Positions 19,647 to 30,210 of a DNA stretch of 64,000 nt are shown here, piece after piece. The DNA comes from Xanthostigma xanthostigma (taxonomy: Eukaryota > Arthropoda > Insecta > Raphidioptera > Raphidiidae). The stretch lies in NCBI GenBank assembly GCA_963575645.1, contig OY754464.1, positions 78,466,948-78,530,947 of the forward strand. Direction: 5' to 3'. The notes below the pieces were generated by a model. It was not told where the DNA came from and searched no databases. It saw only the letters and a program-made list of their open reading frames with translations. Each line of letters opens with the position of its first letter. Position 1 is the stretch's first letter. Made by a program: the position numbers and the translations under genes.

Positions 19647-19880
19647 TGTTGCGTGTCCCCTGTTGGGACGACTATGGGTTCTGTAGAATCTTCTAGCAAC
19701 AACAGCAATGGAAAACAGGTATCCAAGAAAACCCGACCTTCATAGAATTGCCTGGAGAAGCCAATACATGTAAAGGAAGAGATCTTGGTGCTTCCAGAAC
19801 ATTCGACAGGCGGAGGACGAAGCTATAAAATGCGGGCGGAGTGTTTGGCAAGGGTCAGTTGTCCGTGTTGTTCATGTGAT
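19647..19880 (+). mobile_element. LTR fragment, TGTTGCG subfamily
   Basis: Begins TGTTGCGTGTCCCCTGTTGG and follows the LTR at 37679-38253 through GGGACGACTATGG, ATGGAAAACAGGT and CCAGAACATT, then diverges. Only the 5' part of an LTR. Confidence 0.7.
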
Positions 19881-20510
19881 TGTAAACCATTATATAAATA
19901 GCATATGTGAGAATTATTTATCTATCATTAATGACGTACAATATATAAATAATGTATTTGTTTACACTGACAGCGGAACGTCAAATTATGGCGCCAATGG
20001 TCTTTATTTTACTTAATTCGCCATCAGCGCAACAGCCCGGAACACATCAAGCATTTCCAAATCGCTTAGTTTTGCCCATGTTTTCTTTGTAATTATAAAA
20101 CTTCTATAAAAATGTAACTATTTTCATTTTTAATAAACATTGCTCACTGAAATACGGAAAATATGAGGTTGAAGTTTCCTCTAGTGCTCACCACAAACGC
20201 TCGCATTGAAAAATTTGTAACTCCGCCTCCTTGCACATAGCCCAAAGGAACCAATCCTGCTTGGGATATTACAATTCTTTAATTTGTAAAACTATCAAAA
20301 CAAATATTAATCACATTTCAAATTAAATACGGGTTAGATTATAATAACGAGTTGACGGCTCAAATAACGTTTAACAAATTACCGTGACAAAATGGCTTGC
20401 AATAAGAAAAAATAATAAAAATGAATTTAGGTAATATTGCATTCTGTGCTACGCTTGGTATATCTCTGGCTATGCAGCATTCCATTCATAACACCACATC
20501 GAAATTATAT
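19881..20510. other. Unassigned stretch
   Basis: AT-rich with a more balanced segment near 19975-20060. No gene, RNA or matched repeat seen. Confidence 0.4.
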
Positions 20511-21065
20511 TAGTGATGTGTCCACATGACTCTTTATTGGGAGCCGGCTCCGCTCACTAAAAAGAGTCGCTCAGAGCGAGTCGTTCAAAGGAGCGACACT
20601 AGGCAGTACGCACTACACAAGAGTGCAGACTGCAGATGTGTGAACTGTCATCATGCATGCTCAGGAGTCACGTAGCACTGCACAGCACAATACACACATT
20701 CAGCTCTGAGTTCATTTTAATATGATTCTGATCTTATATTATTCGCATTTTGGATAAACTATAAAGTATAATAAAAGCTTAACAACAATAATGTTTATTG
20801 TTACAATATTATATCTTTGTCAACGACGTCAATGTGAATGGTTTAAGTCACTGTACGCTTAGTACTATTACACTTACAGTGTGTCATTCAACATTAAATG
20901 ACTCAGCAAAGATAACTCCGTACGTGCAAAATTCACTAGTGTCTCTGTGTCCTGTGCTGTGTGCGCTCTGCAAATGTGCGAATGCAACAGTACATAATGA
21001 AATGGCGCTCGGAGTGAGTCATTCACAAAAAAAAGAGCGACTCGCTCAGGAGCGACACATCACTA
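20511..21065 (+). mobile_element. hAT-type non-autonomous element, family I, copy 1
   Basis: Inverted ends TAGTGATGTGTC and GACACATCACTA, subterminal GAGCGACTC/GAGTCGCTC words. Three related sequences lie at 57742-58317, 58770-59328 and (fragment) 41512-41605. The target duplication is not recognisable here but is perfect at 58770-59328. Confidence 0.8.
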
Positions 21066-21640
21066 ACGTAGGTACATACTTATTATACAAGCACACGAGT
21101 TACAGGCTGTGCAATTGTTTTTCTAGTACAGGTAGAATTTCTTATACCTATTTATTTTCTATGGTGTTTAGATAAACGCTCAAATTTACGTCTGAAGACG
21201 AGAGATGGAAATATACGTCATCCACCTCTGTGCACCGACACTAAACCTCGATTGTTCTGCCATCTAACAGAAACAAGACAAACTAAAATTTTCGGCCACA
21301 CTGTTCCATTAGAAATAAACTTCTATACAGTATCTCTTCTCGGACAGAATACACACTATGAGGCCATGTTTGTTTGAGGGCGTTTGTCCATGTCGTACAC
21401 AAGATACTGTCGTTTTTATTTCTAAATCCTTTACCCGCATAAAAATAATTGCTCATCTTTTTTAATTGTAAAACAAATATAGGATATATGATATATGAAC
21501 ACCCTGTATATGCATATGGTAGTTGCACAAATATTATACAGTCTCCCAGACTATAGTACGGAAAATTACCCTATACAGATAATATCACAACCATGATGCA
21601 AAAAATATTGGCAATGAGTCAGAATTAATATTCTATTTTA
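21066..21640. other. Unassigned stretch
   Basis: Open frames at 20798-21175 and 21283-21528 are fortuitous: the first runs mostly inside the hAT element and the second has no domain. Confidence 0.4.
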
Positions 21641-22038
21641 CTAGCGGTCCCGTCTGGTTTCACCCGCGTGCAAAAGAACGAACGGGGAAGGGAGGGACAT
21701 GAGTACGCGCATTCATTTTAGTTTACCGAGATGAATGTTGTGTCCAAATTTCATGATGATCGGAGTTACCGTTCAAAAATTTTTGTCGATAAAAAGCAGT
21801 ATTTATAGTTTTTTTAAGTAATAAATTTCTTTTAAATCAATAATTACTGTAATTAATAAAATATAATAAATATTTAATTGAAAACACTGTAGGAAAATTA
21901 TATTTATATAGGTGCTTATAGTAACAGTTTTCAAATGAGCTATTAATTAAATTTATTTAATTTTAATTAGTCATAATAAAATTTTAGAAAAATGAAATGT
22001 AAGCCTTAGAAGAAAGCATTGTAGAAAATAAAAAAAAA
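21641..22038 (-). mobile_element. Helitron with tRNA-Lys insert, copy 3, first segment
   Basis: Starts at CTAG (21641-21644) preceded by A on the + strand (3' end on the minus strand) and matches 15978-16360. It breaks off in the A-rich tract at 22038, where the LINE begins, and resumes at 26251. Confidence 0.85.
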
Positions 22039-22152
22039 GACGGGTTGCACTCCGGGAGTGCCGGCAGAAGTGAAAACTTGTACTTGAATATTAACGTCTT
22101 AATTTTTTGCATTTAGAAGCATTGTTTATTTATTTATTGGCAACACTTGTAA

Positions 22153-22306
22153 ATAAAATGGTTTGTATCATAGATTGCATTTTTATGTACGATATTTCAA
22201 CGCTAGATGTCTAACGTTGTATAAAAAATAAAATGGTTTGTATCATAGATTGCATTTTTATGTACCTACGATATTTCAACGCTAGATGTCTAACGTTGCA
22301 TAAAAA
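22153..22306 (+). repeat. Tandem duplication of about 75 bp in the LINE 5' region
   Basis: ATAAAATGGTTTGTATCATA starts at 22153 and 22228. The related fragment at 48959-49264 has only one unit, so the duplication is particular to this copy or subfamily. Tandem 5' repeats are common in LINE promoters. Confidence 0.85.
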
Positions 22307-22458
22307 GTATCTGGCAATTACTATCACTTAGAGAGTCTCACCCAGTTCTTCTTTTCCTGACGCGAGTTTAACATTTTTTACCCATTACAAAAAAAGAGTA
22401 CAACGCCGCTAAAGAAGTTTTCACTTCAAAAAAATATATATATTATATGCCTTAAAAA

Positions 22459-23334
22459 ATGGCGGACAGTGATAGAAAGCGCACGAGAAGTGAATCTAAA
22501 AAAATAGAATTCGATGAATCGGATTTGATAGAAAATTTCAAAAAGTTCATACAATCATCCAGTTTTATCAATATTCTGAATGAAAGTATTAAAATATGTG
22601 TAAGTGAAGCCAATAAACCTTTAATTGAAGAAATAAACAATTTAAAGCAAAGCAACGTGAAATTAGCCAAAGAAATAGAATGCCTAAAACAGGCCACAGT
22701 TATTCCTATTGCGAAGTGTTCAGTGGCGTCGCAAACGGAATTAAATAGTGATCAGGAAGGGAGGAACTACAAAGAAGCGGTGATTAAATCCAAAAAGCCT
22801 ACAGCGAATACGAATAAAATAAGGGCAGTAAATAAAAATATAAAAACCAATGTTGATACAGAAGCAGCCACAAATGCAAGTACTTCCAAAACAAGAGAAG
22901 ATGGCAGTAATTTATCGGAAATGAAGGACAGTGAAGATACTGATGATGAAGAAGTATTTTCTAGCGCAAGTGTCTCAGAAACGGAAGAAAAATTTACAAA
23001 AGTAGAGTATAAAAGAAGAAATAAAAAATCTATTATTGGAAGCAACAAAAGCGAGTCAAACTTTACGGCAAATAACAAGAGAACATGGATGTTCATAGGC
23101 AGAGTAAATCCTGATGTTACAGAAGAAACGGTAAAAATTTACCTAAGAAAAAAATGTCCGAACGATGAATTCATTGTTGAAAAATTAATAACCAAAAGTG
23201 TCTTGAACTGTTTCAAAGTCGGTGCGGATTTTGCATTACATAACATGCTAAATGATCCTGATTTCTGGCCCTACGGGGTAAAGGTCAGTAGGTTTGTGTT
23301 TTTTCGGAGACGAACAGGACAATGGCAAGTATAA
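22459..23334 (+). CDS. LINE ORF1 protein (291 aa), RNA-binding type
   Basis: The N-terminus is basic (RKRTRSESKK), followed by a likely coiled coil at about residues 50-78 with heptad-like Leu/Ile spacing. A polar, acidic linker follows (DSEDTDDEE near 155). The C-terminal domain from about 210 begins RTWMFIGRVNPDVTEETV and resembles the RRM-like ORF1 domain of insect Jockey/CR1-group LINEs. The role would be RNA binding and nucleoprotein formation. There is no CCHC knuckle. The stop lies within the start region of ORF2 (overlap up to 41 bp in another frame), so ORF2 would need re-initiation or frameshifting. The frame is intact, starts with a single ATG after an A-rich leader and ends in QWQV. 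Confidence 0.8.
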   Translation: MADSDRKRTRSESKKIEFDESDLIENFKKFIQSSSFINILNESIKICVSEANKPLIEEINNLKQSNVKLAKEIECLKQATVIPIAKCSVASQTELNSDQEGRNYKEAVIKSKKPTANTNKIRAVNKNIKTNVDTEAATNASTSKTREDGSNLSEMKDSEDTDDEEVFSSASVSETEEKFTKVEYKRRNKKSIIGSNKSESNFTANNKRTWMFIGRVNPDVTEETVKIYLRKKCPNDEFIVEKLITKSVLNCFKVGADFALHNMLNDPDFWPYGVKVSRFVFFRRRTGQWQV

Positions 23335-26078
23335 AGAAAAGACTAAAGATATAAAAATACTTCATCAAAATACACAATGTGTCGGAAATAAGGTGGAACT
23401 TTTAGAAGTGGTCCTTAAAAAAGAAAATATAGATGTGCTCTGCTTAAGCGAACACTGGCAAAGAGAGGATGCTATTGACTCGATAATTCTTCATGGGTAC
23501 AAGTTATGCAGCTATTTTTGTAGAAGCATTTACATTCACGGTGGAGTTGCCTTATACATAAAAAGCTCCAACATGAGCTATGAAGATATTAATTTGAAGA
23601 AACTGTGTATTGAGAAACATTTTGAATGTGCAGGAATAAAAATCAAAGATAATAATAATTCTAATTTATATATCATCGTCATCTACCGCTCTCCAACTGG
23701 AGATTTAACATTATTCACAGATAAGTTAACAGATGTCTTAGAACATATTAAACCTGAAAAAAATAAAGTTATTTTGTGCGGAGATTTCAATATCAATATC
23801 TTAACTGATTCCGTCCAAAAACGTGAACTAATAGATTTATAAAATGGGTATAACTGCTACCCGAGTAACCGCCACCACTGAAACTTGTTTAGACTTTTTC
23901 GTTATTAATGACAATATTGATTACAAATACGAACAAATACTTGACACGTGTATCTCCGATCATAAGGGGCAGCTGCTTGTGTTAAATATTTCTGAAAATC
24001 TGCCATCCTCGTCACCCAAATTAAATAAAAAAAGACAGTTTAATGAAAGTAACACACAACAATTTATTTATGAACTATCAAAAATTGACTGGTCATACTT
24101 ATTTACACGCAATGACGTGAATGACATTTACAGTTGTTTTTTTGAAAATCTTAACTTCTGTTTTAGCATAAGTTTTCCTCTCATTACTGTGCGGAAAAAC
24201 AGCAATAAGAATTTAAAAAATTGGGTCACGCAAGATATTATACAGAAAAGTCAGCACCTCAGAGACATATACAAATTTAAACATATCAGTGCCGAGTGGG
24301 AGTTAACCTATAAACATTACAAAACAAAGCTCAAATTAGATGTTGCGGAAGCAAAAAAAAATTACATCAATAATCAGGTAACATGCAATATGAATACAAA
24401 ACAACTATGGCAAAAAATAAACAAATCTTTAGACAAAAAAAGAACTAATAACAATAACATAGCATTGCAATGTAATAATATTGTAATTAATAATCTAGAA
24501 GTCGTTGTAAATATTTTTGCTAATTATTTCAAAAATTCTGTGAAAGACAAATTAAAACAGAACTTTAATAGCGTACAGAATCAGTGTACCCTACCAAAAG
24601 AAAATGTTAATTCATGTATGTTTTTAAATCCTTCAAATAATAAGGAAATAATGGAAGTAGTAAATTCTTTTAAAAATAAAATATCTGTAGGTTTTGATGA
24701 AATTCCAACAATTGTTCTGAAAAGTTCTATGCCAGTGCTATTAGACATTTTTCTTTTTATAATAAATAGGATCTTCCAAACGGGGGTATTTCCAGATAGG
24801 ATTAAAACAGCTGTAATAAAACCACTTCACAAGAAAGATGATAAACTTGATATTAAAAACTACCGGCCAATTTCATTATTATCAGTAATTGCAAAACTTA
24901 TCGAAAAAATAATATGCAAGCGACTAAATTACTTTTTAGAAAAATATAATATTTTAAATTCTGCACAACACGGTTTTCGCAAAAAAGTTTCAACAACATC
25001 CGCTTGTTTTGAGCTTTCGAAGTTTGTAACACAAAAGTTGGATGACTCTAAAATTGTCATAGGTCTTTTCTTTGATTTAAGTGCTGCTTTTGACACTGTA
25101 AATCATCAGCATCTTCTGAAAAAACTATACAGAATGGGTATAAGAGGCTTACCAAATAATTTAATTAAAAATTATTTAGAAAATCGCGAGATGTTTGTAC
25201 AAATCGAAAATTATAAATCTCATATAAAAGAAATAAAAATCGGGCTTCCACAAGGAAGCAATTTAGCTCCTCTTCTTTTTATTTGCTTTACCAACGATCT
25301 TATTGATCATATAACTGCCGATAAAATCATAATGTATGCTGATGATATTACAGTGTTAATAGCAGCATCTTCCTATTATGAAGCAGAACAAAAAATTAAG
25401 TGTGTGATCGAGCAATTCTCAAATTGGTGCCTGAATAACCAACTAATAGTAAATATGGACAAAACAAATTATATAACATTCAAAATAAAAGACAATGTAA
25501 ATACAGACCGACCTTTTTTAATAGGAGACATAAAAAAACGTAACGAGGTAAAATTTTTAGGACTACAGGTAGACAGTAAATTAAAATGGACTGACCACAT
25601 AACGGCACTCTGCAAAAGACTAAATAGACAATACTACATTCTAAAAATACAGAAATCATATTTTAATTTAAATAACCTAATGGTAATATATTATGCTTTT
25701 ACACATAGCTTGTTAAAATACGGAATAATAAACTGGGGTAGGTCCGCGGAAATGGATAGAGTCTTCAAAATTCAAAAAAAAATTATTCGACTTATCTTCA
25801 GTCTGCATTACAGACAATCATGTCGGGGCAAATTTAAAGAAAATAAAATTATGACTGTATATGGCATTTATGCCTACGAAGTTTTAAAACATATGTGTGC
25901 ACTGGGTTATTTTAACAAACCAACTGAGAAAGAAAAGCATTACGACACAAGAAACAATACTATTATTATTCCTCATAGAACAACTTTCTTTGAGAAAGGT
26001 CCGGTATACACTGGAATAAAACTTTATGAACATTTGCCAAGTAACATAAAGTATGAAAAAAAATTGCAAAAAATTTAA
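23294..26078 (+). pseudogene. LINE ORF2 (AP endonuclease + reverse transcriptase), broken by a frameshift at about 23840
   Basis: The first part (23294-23842) carries endonuclease motifs LHQNTQ, CLSEHW, YRSPTG and GDFNINI and stops at TAA 23840-23842. The second part (23844-26078, 744 codons from its ATG) continues with the terminal endonuclease motif ISDHKG, then reverse transcriptase with DLSAAFD (Asp 411 of this part), LPQGSNLAPLLF and YADD (498-501), and a C-terminal LYEHLPSNIK typical of this LINE group. The two parts differ by one frame, consistent with one inserted base or two lost bases just after residue 182. No ATG opens the first part; the apparent start is TTG. Everything else looks intact, so the inactivation could be recent or a sequencing slip. 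Confidence 0.85.
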
Positions 26079-26253
26079 TAACTTATTAAAGCAGTACATA
26101 ATAACGAAAGAACCGTATAACATACATGAATTATTATAAAATTATGTATAGGTATTATTGTAATGTAACTTCGTAGTATTCTTTGTAACTGACGATTGTA
26201 ACCTATTGGGCTATGCAATAAATTCATATTATTATTATTATTATTATTATTCG

Positions 26254-26326
26254 CCGACGTGGGGCTTGAACCCTAGACCTTGGCATTAAGAGTCTTACAC
26301 TCTACCGACTGAGTTATCCGGGCTTG
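26254..26326 (-). ncRNA. tRNA-Lys(CTT)-like segment in split Helitron copy 3
   Basis: On the minus strand the anticodon loop CTCTTAA and GGGTTCAAGCCCCACGTC remain, but the anticodon stem has the same GCCA-type damage as the other copies. Confidence 0.7.
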
Positions 26327-26434
26327 TATTCTTGAAGCGCTAATATTTTAATATTTAGTTACGGCATTTCACCTGATAATATTTGTCAGACGGACTAATT
26401 TTGAGATACATCATGCAACATTTTTCATTTATGT

Positions 26435-26719
26435 GAATTTTTAATACGGTATATTGCGTACTACTATTTAATAACTTTAAAGAATAGCTTCTGTTGCTAC
26501 ATTGTTAAAACACCCATTGTTACATGTCTATATTAGAAAAATTTATTTCTCAAACAATGTCACCATCGGGATACGAACCCCGAATCTTTCCACTATCGAT
26601 AGTGGAAAGATTCGGGGTTCGTATCCCGATGGTGACATTGTTTGAGAAATAAATTTTTCTGATATAGACATGTAACAATGGGTGTTTCAACAATGTAGCA
26701 ACAAAAGCTATTCTTTAAA
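26435..26719. mobile_element. Palindromic retroposon-like insert P4 (285 bp) with 15-bp target duplication
   Basis: ATTTTTCATTTATGT occurs at 26420-26434 and 26720-26734, flanking the insert, and the Helitron reads through cleanly when one copy is counted. The insert has a unique tail of about 40 bp on the left (26435-26474), then a nearly perfect palindrome of about 245 bp centred on CACTATCGATAGTG. The arms include a tRNA T-arm-like word GGGGTTCGTATCCCG. The long target duplication implies target-primed reverse transcription. Confidence 0.85.
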
Positions 26720-26893
26720 ATTTTTCATTTATGTTCCGCTCCAATTGGTCGTAGCGTAATATATAGCCTATAGCCTTCCTCGATAAATGGGCTATCCAAC
26801 AAAAAAAAATTTTTTCAATTCGAACCAGTAGTTTCTGAGATTAGTGCGTTCAAACAAACAAACAAACTCTTCAGCTTTATATATTAGTATAGA

Positions 26894-27327
26894 TTATAGA
26901 AGTAAAGATAGATTACAATAAATTAGAATCGCTCTTGTGTACTACTTGCACCATGGTCGGACAACACACAACGCAAACAACTAACACAAATCCTTTAACA
27001 CGACCCGACGTCCGTTCAGCTCGTTGCGGGCGCCGCTCTAATGTCGACGCCTGGGACGTCGACGTCCGTCACATCGCCACTGAATACATAAATATCTTTA
27101 CACTGCACTACGTATATATTATAGCACCCGATGTAACCGCCATTCATAATGTTATGCACTAAGTACCTATTGAGTCAATCCTGTCGCGCGTTAAAGAAAT
27201 TGTTTTATTTTTCAAATTATTTTCTCACATTAACACAAAACACGCTTTTTTATTTGAACACTAGCTGTAACCCGCGCCTTCGTCCGCGTGAAATTATTTT
27301 TTTTTGCGTGGAATCCTAATTCTTTTT
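26894..27327. other. Unassigned stretch with a decayed Helitron-like end
   Basis: A frame of 75 codons (26935-27162) has no recognisable domain. Around 27262-27300 a CTAG followed by CGCGCCTTCGTCCGCGTG looks like another decayed rolling-circle 3' end. Confidence 0.4.
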
Positions 27328-27954
27328 ACACGCTTTATATTAACTTCACTTGTAAGTTTGTATGTATGTATGTTTGTTTGTAGCCTCCGTTTGGACTACA
27401 GCAAGTGCTTTATTACTGTAGTATAATATGCCAGCACTGTAACTACAGTGGCTAGCCGTGCGGTCTAAAGCACGGGTCTTCGCTGACGTCAACTCTCGGA
27501 ATCACGGGTCGTGGGTTCTAATCCCGTCCACGCCGAAAAAAAAATTGTTTTTTTTCGGCAAATTTTTGTCAATAAATCGAACTAAAAAGTGGAAAATAAA
27601 TATAGTTTAAAAAAAAAACTAAAAAACACGCTTTATATCAAACTAAAAAGTGACAAATAAATATAGTTTAAAAAAAACTAAAAAACACGCTTTATATCGG
27701 ACTAAAAAGTAAAAAATATTTTTTTTAAAATAAGCTTAAAACAATAATGAATAAAAAAAATACTAGTATTATTGTGAAAAAAGCGTGGGGCGCTTTGTTC
27801 CACATTTTCGTACATCAAGCGCCCCACGCTTTTTTCACAATAATACTAGTATTTTTTATTCATTATTGTTTTAAGCTTATTTTAAAAAAAATTATATTTT
27901 TTACTTTTTAGTTCGATATAAAGCGTGTTTTTTAGTTTTTTTTAAACTATATTT
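27328..27954 (+). mobile_element. Family H element, copy H5 (tRNA-like head plus hairpin)
   Basis: Same order as H1: ACACGCTTTATATTA, TATG repeats, tRNA-like segment (27445-27535), an extra half-arm (27598-27658) and the hairpin (27659-27954) with the 23-nt loop. The extra half-arm is shared with H4 and absent from H1, marking a subfamily. Confidence 0.85.
27445..27535 (+). ncRNA. tRNA-like segment (class II, Leu-like) in H5
   Basis: Nearly the same as in H1, with GCTAGCCGTGCGGTCTAAAG and GTGGGTTCTAATCCCGTCC. Not foldable as a good tRNA. Confidence 0.7.
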
Positions 27955-28204
27955 TTCTGAAATAAATTATAGTTTAAAAACGAGTGTGCTTTTGACGACA
28001 CGACTGAAATAAAACTTTTTTAGTTCCGATCACACTTTTCGTAACACTCTCGTCACGCATTCACCAGCTTACTCCCCAAGTCAAGCGTGCGTAAAGAAGT
28101 TTTACTTCAAAAACTAAAAAAGCACGCTTTAATAGCAAACCGAACTAAAAAGTAGAAAACAATTTTTTCTTCATACCTTGATCAAAAGGGATATTTTCGG
28201 CGTC
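27955..28204. other. Unassigned stretch
   Basis: Contains AAAGCACGCTTTAATAGC and GAACTAAAAAGTAGAAAAC near 28120-28165, distant echoes of the family-H arm, but no clear element. Confidence 0.45.
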
Positions 28205-28400
28205 AAATGTACAGAAAGTCTAACAGTTACTCCTTGGTGGGATTATACGCACCAATGCGGAACGTTCGTACGTTCGGGCGGTAGTAAAGCAAAAACAACC
28301 TATCAACTGTTGTTTAGATGTCGTTTCCATAGCTAATAGTCGCGAACAGCTGTCATTCGTGTTTTTACGTATAACCTCAAAGTTTAGTGGTTGGAATTTA
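28205..28400. repeat. Dispersed repeat Z, copy 2
   Basis: Matches 1732-1927 in the same orientation. It adjoins H5, as copy 1 adjoins H1. Confidence 0.7.
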
Positions 28401-28645
28401 TCTATAAGTAATTACATTTTCATATATATATGACAATTTAGAAAACCCTATAACTGCAAAATACTAATTAGAACGTGTCTGTCTATCTGGTTTTAAGCCA
28501 GGAATCAAAGTGTCGACCAAACTTTGGCATTTTAAATACATAATATACTTTCAATTGGTAATAAATTTATCTGAAAACTCGATAACTACATTTCAGAAAT
28601 AAAATTAACAACTTTAATTTTTTTATTAAAAGTAGCTGTGCCATA

Positions 28646-28877
28646 GAAATTAAATGGCAACCAAATCAATTTTTCTTTGATAATACCTACATTATATTAT
28701 CAAAACTCCAATTTCATTAGAAAACTCGAGGAGTGAAGATCGAGCCAAATCGGGATCTTGTAGAAATTGAATGGCAACCAAATCAATTTTTCTTTGATAA
28801 TACATTATATTATCAAAACTCAAATTTCATTAGAAAACTCGATGAGCGAAGATCGAGCCAAATCGGGATCTTGTACC
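28646..28877. repeat. Tandem duplication, 116-bp unit
   Basis: TGGCAACCAAATCAATTTTT recurs 116 bp apart. The second unit lacks a 4-bp CTAC present in the first. Frames across it have no recognisable product. Confidence 0.9.
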
Positions 28878-29198
28878 AACAGATAATTTCCATCTGGTTG
28901 TTTTCTCCGTTCCGATGTGAACCTTGCATAATTACACGTCAACAACATGGTTATAGTAGGGTACATAATACGGTCAAATCGTCCCGTTTTCTTGTAATAT
29001 TATTGCAACAACAATATTTGCCACGCTATCTCTGTCTTTCGTGGCTCTGATCATGATTAATGATCAGAAATTTAAACTGTCTAGACCTCGGTCCCGTCCC
29101 GTCCCCGTCTGACGGTTCGATGTCGTTTGTACAATATTACACATGTCTGGTGAAAATATGCGCGCTTCAGTGTTTTTCAAAATGTCCCACTTTCAAAC
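28878..29198. other. Unassigned stretch
   Basis: Mixed composition with a TGATCATGATTAATGATCA palindrome near 29049-29067. No gene recognised. Confidence 0.4.
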
Positions 29199-29209
29199 GT
29201 TATCGGAGA

Positions 29210-29442
29210 ATTTTAATAATAAAAAATCGCAGGATTGTAGACAAAAAGTTATTTATTTAGTGTACGACGCGACGTTTCGTCTATATATTTAGACTTTTTC
29301 AAGTACAAATGTGTTTTAAATTTTCACATTTGTACTTGAAAAAGTCTAGACGAAAAGTCGTACACTAAATAAATAACTTTTTGTTCACAATCCGGCGATT
29401 TTTTATTATTAAATATCTCGATGGACACGATATCTAATATAT
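29210..29442. mobile_element. Snapback insert P1 with hammerhead-like core
   Basis: Inverted arms (about 29213-29314 and 29322-29411) plus a 31-bp tail on the right are flanked by the 11-bp direct repeat GTTATCGGAGA (29199-29209 and 29443-29453). On the minus strand the left arm reads TTGAAAA, then a GTCTA/TAGAC stem, then GAAACGTC, a degenerate hammerhead-like arrangement. The architecture matches P2, P3 and P4. Penelope-like elements are known for hammerhead motifs and short tails. Confidence 0.7.
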
Positions 29443-29561
29443 GTTATCGGAGATTTTTGATTTTTTTACGTTAAACATCTAATGGCGCGTTTGGTTGGTA
29501 GTAAAATCATGCAATTAGCGCGACACTTTTATAGGGGGACAATAAATTAAACATTGCTTTT

Positions 29562-29806
29562 GTTCTTCAGGTAGCTATTCCTCCGAATAAATAGCGATAA
29601 TTCAATTCACCAAAAATAATTATGTTTACTGTAGGTATAAATCTATTCTGGTTAGATATTATGATCTATGTGGCGGCCATTATTATTTTATCAGCGAATA
29701 AAAATTTATACCCTCGAAGTAAGACAGAATAGATTTATACCTACAGTAAACATAATTATGCTTGGTGAATTGAAATATCGCTATTTATTAAGAGGATAAG
29801 AACAAA
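29562..29806. mobile_element. Foldback N, arms of about 85 bp
   Basis: Left arm TTGTTCTT...TATAAATCTATTCT and right arm AGAATAGATTTATA...AAGAACAA pair with few mismatches around a loop of about 75 bp. No ORF or clear target duplication. Confidence 0.75.
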
Positions 29807-30024
29807 TTAACCGAATAAATAACTAGTTAGGTTCAGGGAATATGGCCATTTGATAAGTAGTTCCGAGTGCTGGGGTCCGTCAAATGAGTGGAGCTTTAAA
29901 AACATGGCGACGATGGGGTATCATTTCCCATAGTTACTATGGTTACTATATAGTATAGATACAGTGCAACTGTGAATTTTTTTAAGTAGAGATATTATAC
30001 TATAGACTATAGAGAATGCGAGTG

Positions 30025-30175
30025 GGCCGTGGAAGTGTCTGCTATTCAGAGAGAGAAAAGTTTCTTATCTCCACGGTAACTAATGATACAAAACAATGCT
30101 GATTTGAGTAAACATATATAATGATACGGAACGTTTGCAGCGTTCTCTCTCTGAACGGCAGACACTTTCACTTAT
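30025..30175. repeat. Short inverted repeat, arms of about 30 bp
   Basis: GGAAGTGTCTGC...CAGAGAGAGAA pairs with TTCTCTCTCTGAACGGCAGACACTTTC. The loop is about 90 bp. Nature unknown. Confidence 0.6.
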
Positions 30176-30210
30176 GGCAAGCATACCCGCTAGCGTACTC
30201 TAGTACTTAT

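Larger units (their letters stand above)
22039..26250 (+). mobile_element. Jockey/CR1-type LINE, nearly full length, inserted in Helitron copy 3
   Basis: Has a 5' region of about 420 bp, ORF1, an overlapping ORF2 with endonuclease and reverse transcriptase, AATAAA at 26217-26222 and an (ATT)n tail at 26227-26250. The surrounding Helitron is interrupted at an A-run, typical of nick-primed insertion. About 9 bp of target seem to be missing or hidden by the tail. One frameshift in ORF2 disables it. Confidence 0.9.
26251..26893 (-). mobile_element. Helitron with tRNA-Lys insert, copy 3, second segment
   Basis: Resumes TCGCCGACGTGGGGCTTGAA immediately after the LINE tail, runs through the tRNA-Lys-like segment and ends at 26893 (TC on the minus strand, preceded by A). 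A palindromic insert (26435-26719) with its target duplication interrupts it. Confidence 0.85.

Noticed and set aside
20798-21175. 125-codon frame
   Set aside because: Lies mostly inside hAT family I copy 1, and related copies do not keep it open.
22452-23096. Minus-strand frames of 81 and 109 codons
   Set aside because: Antisense shadows of LINE ORF1.
26935-27162. 75-codon frame that might be a host exon
   Set aside because: No domain, no splice context I would trust and repeats on both sides.
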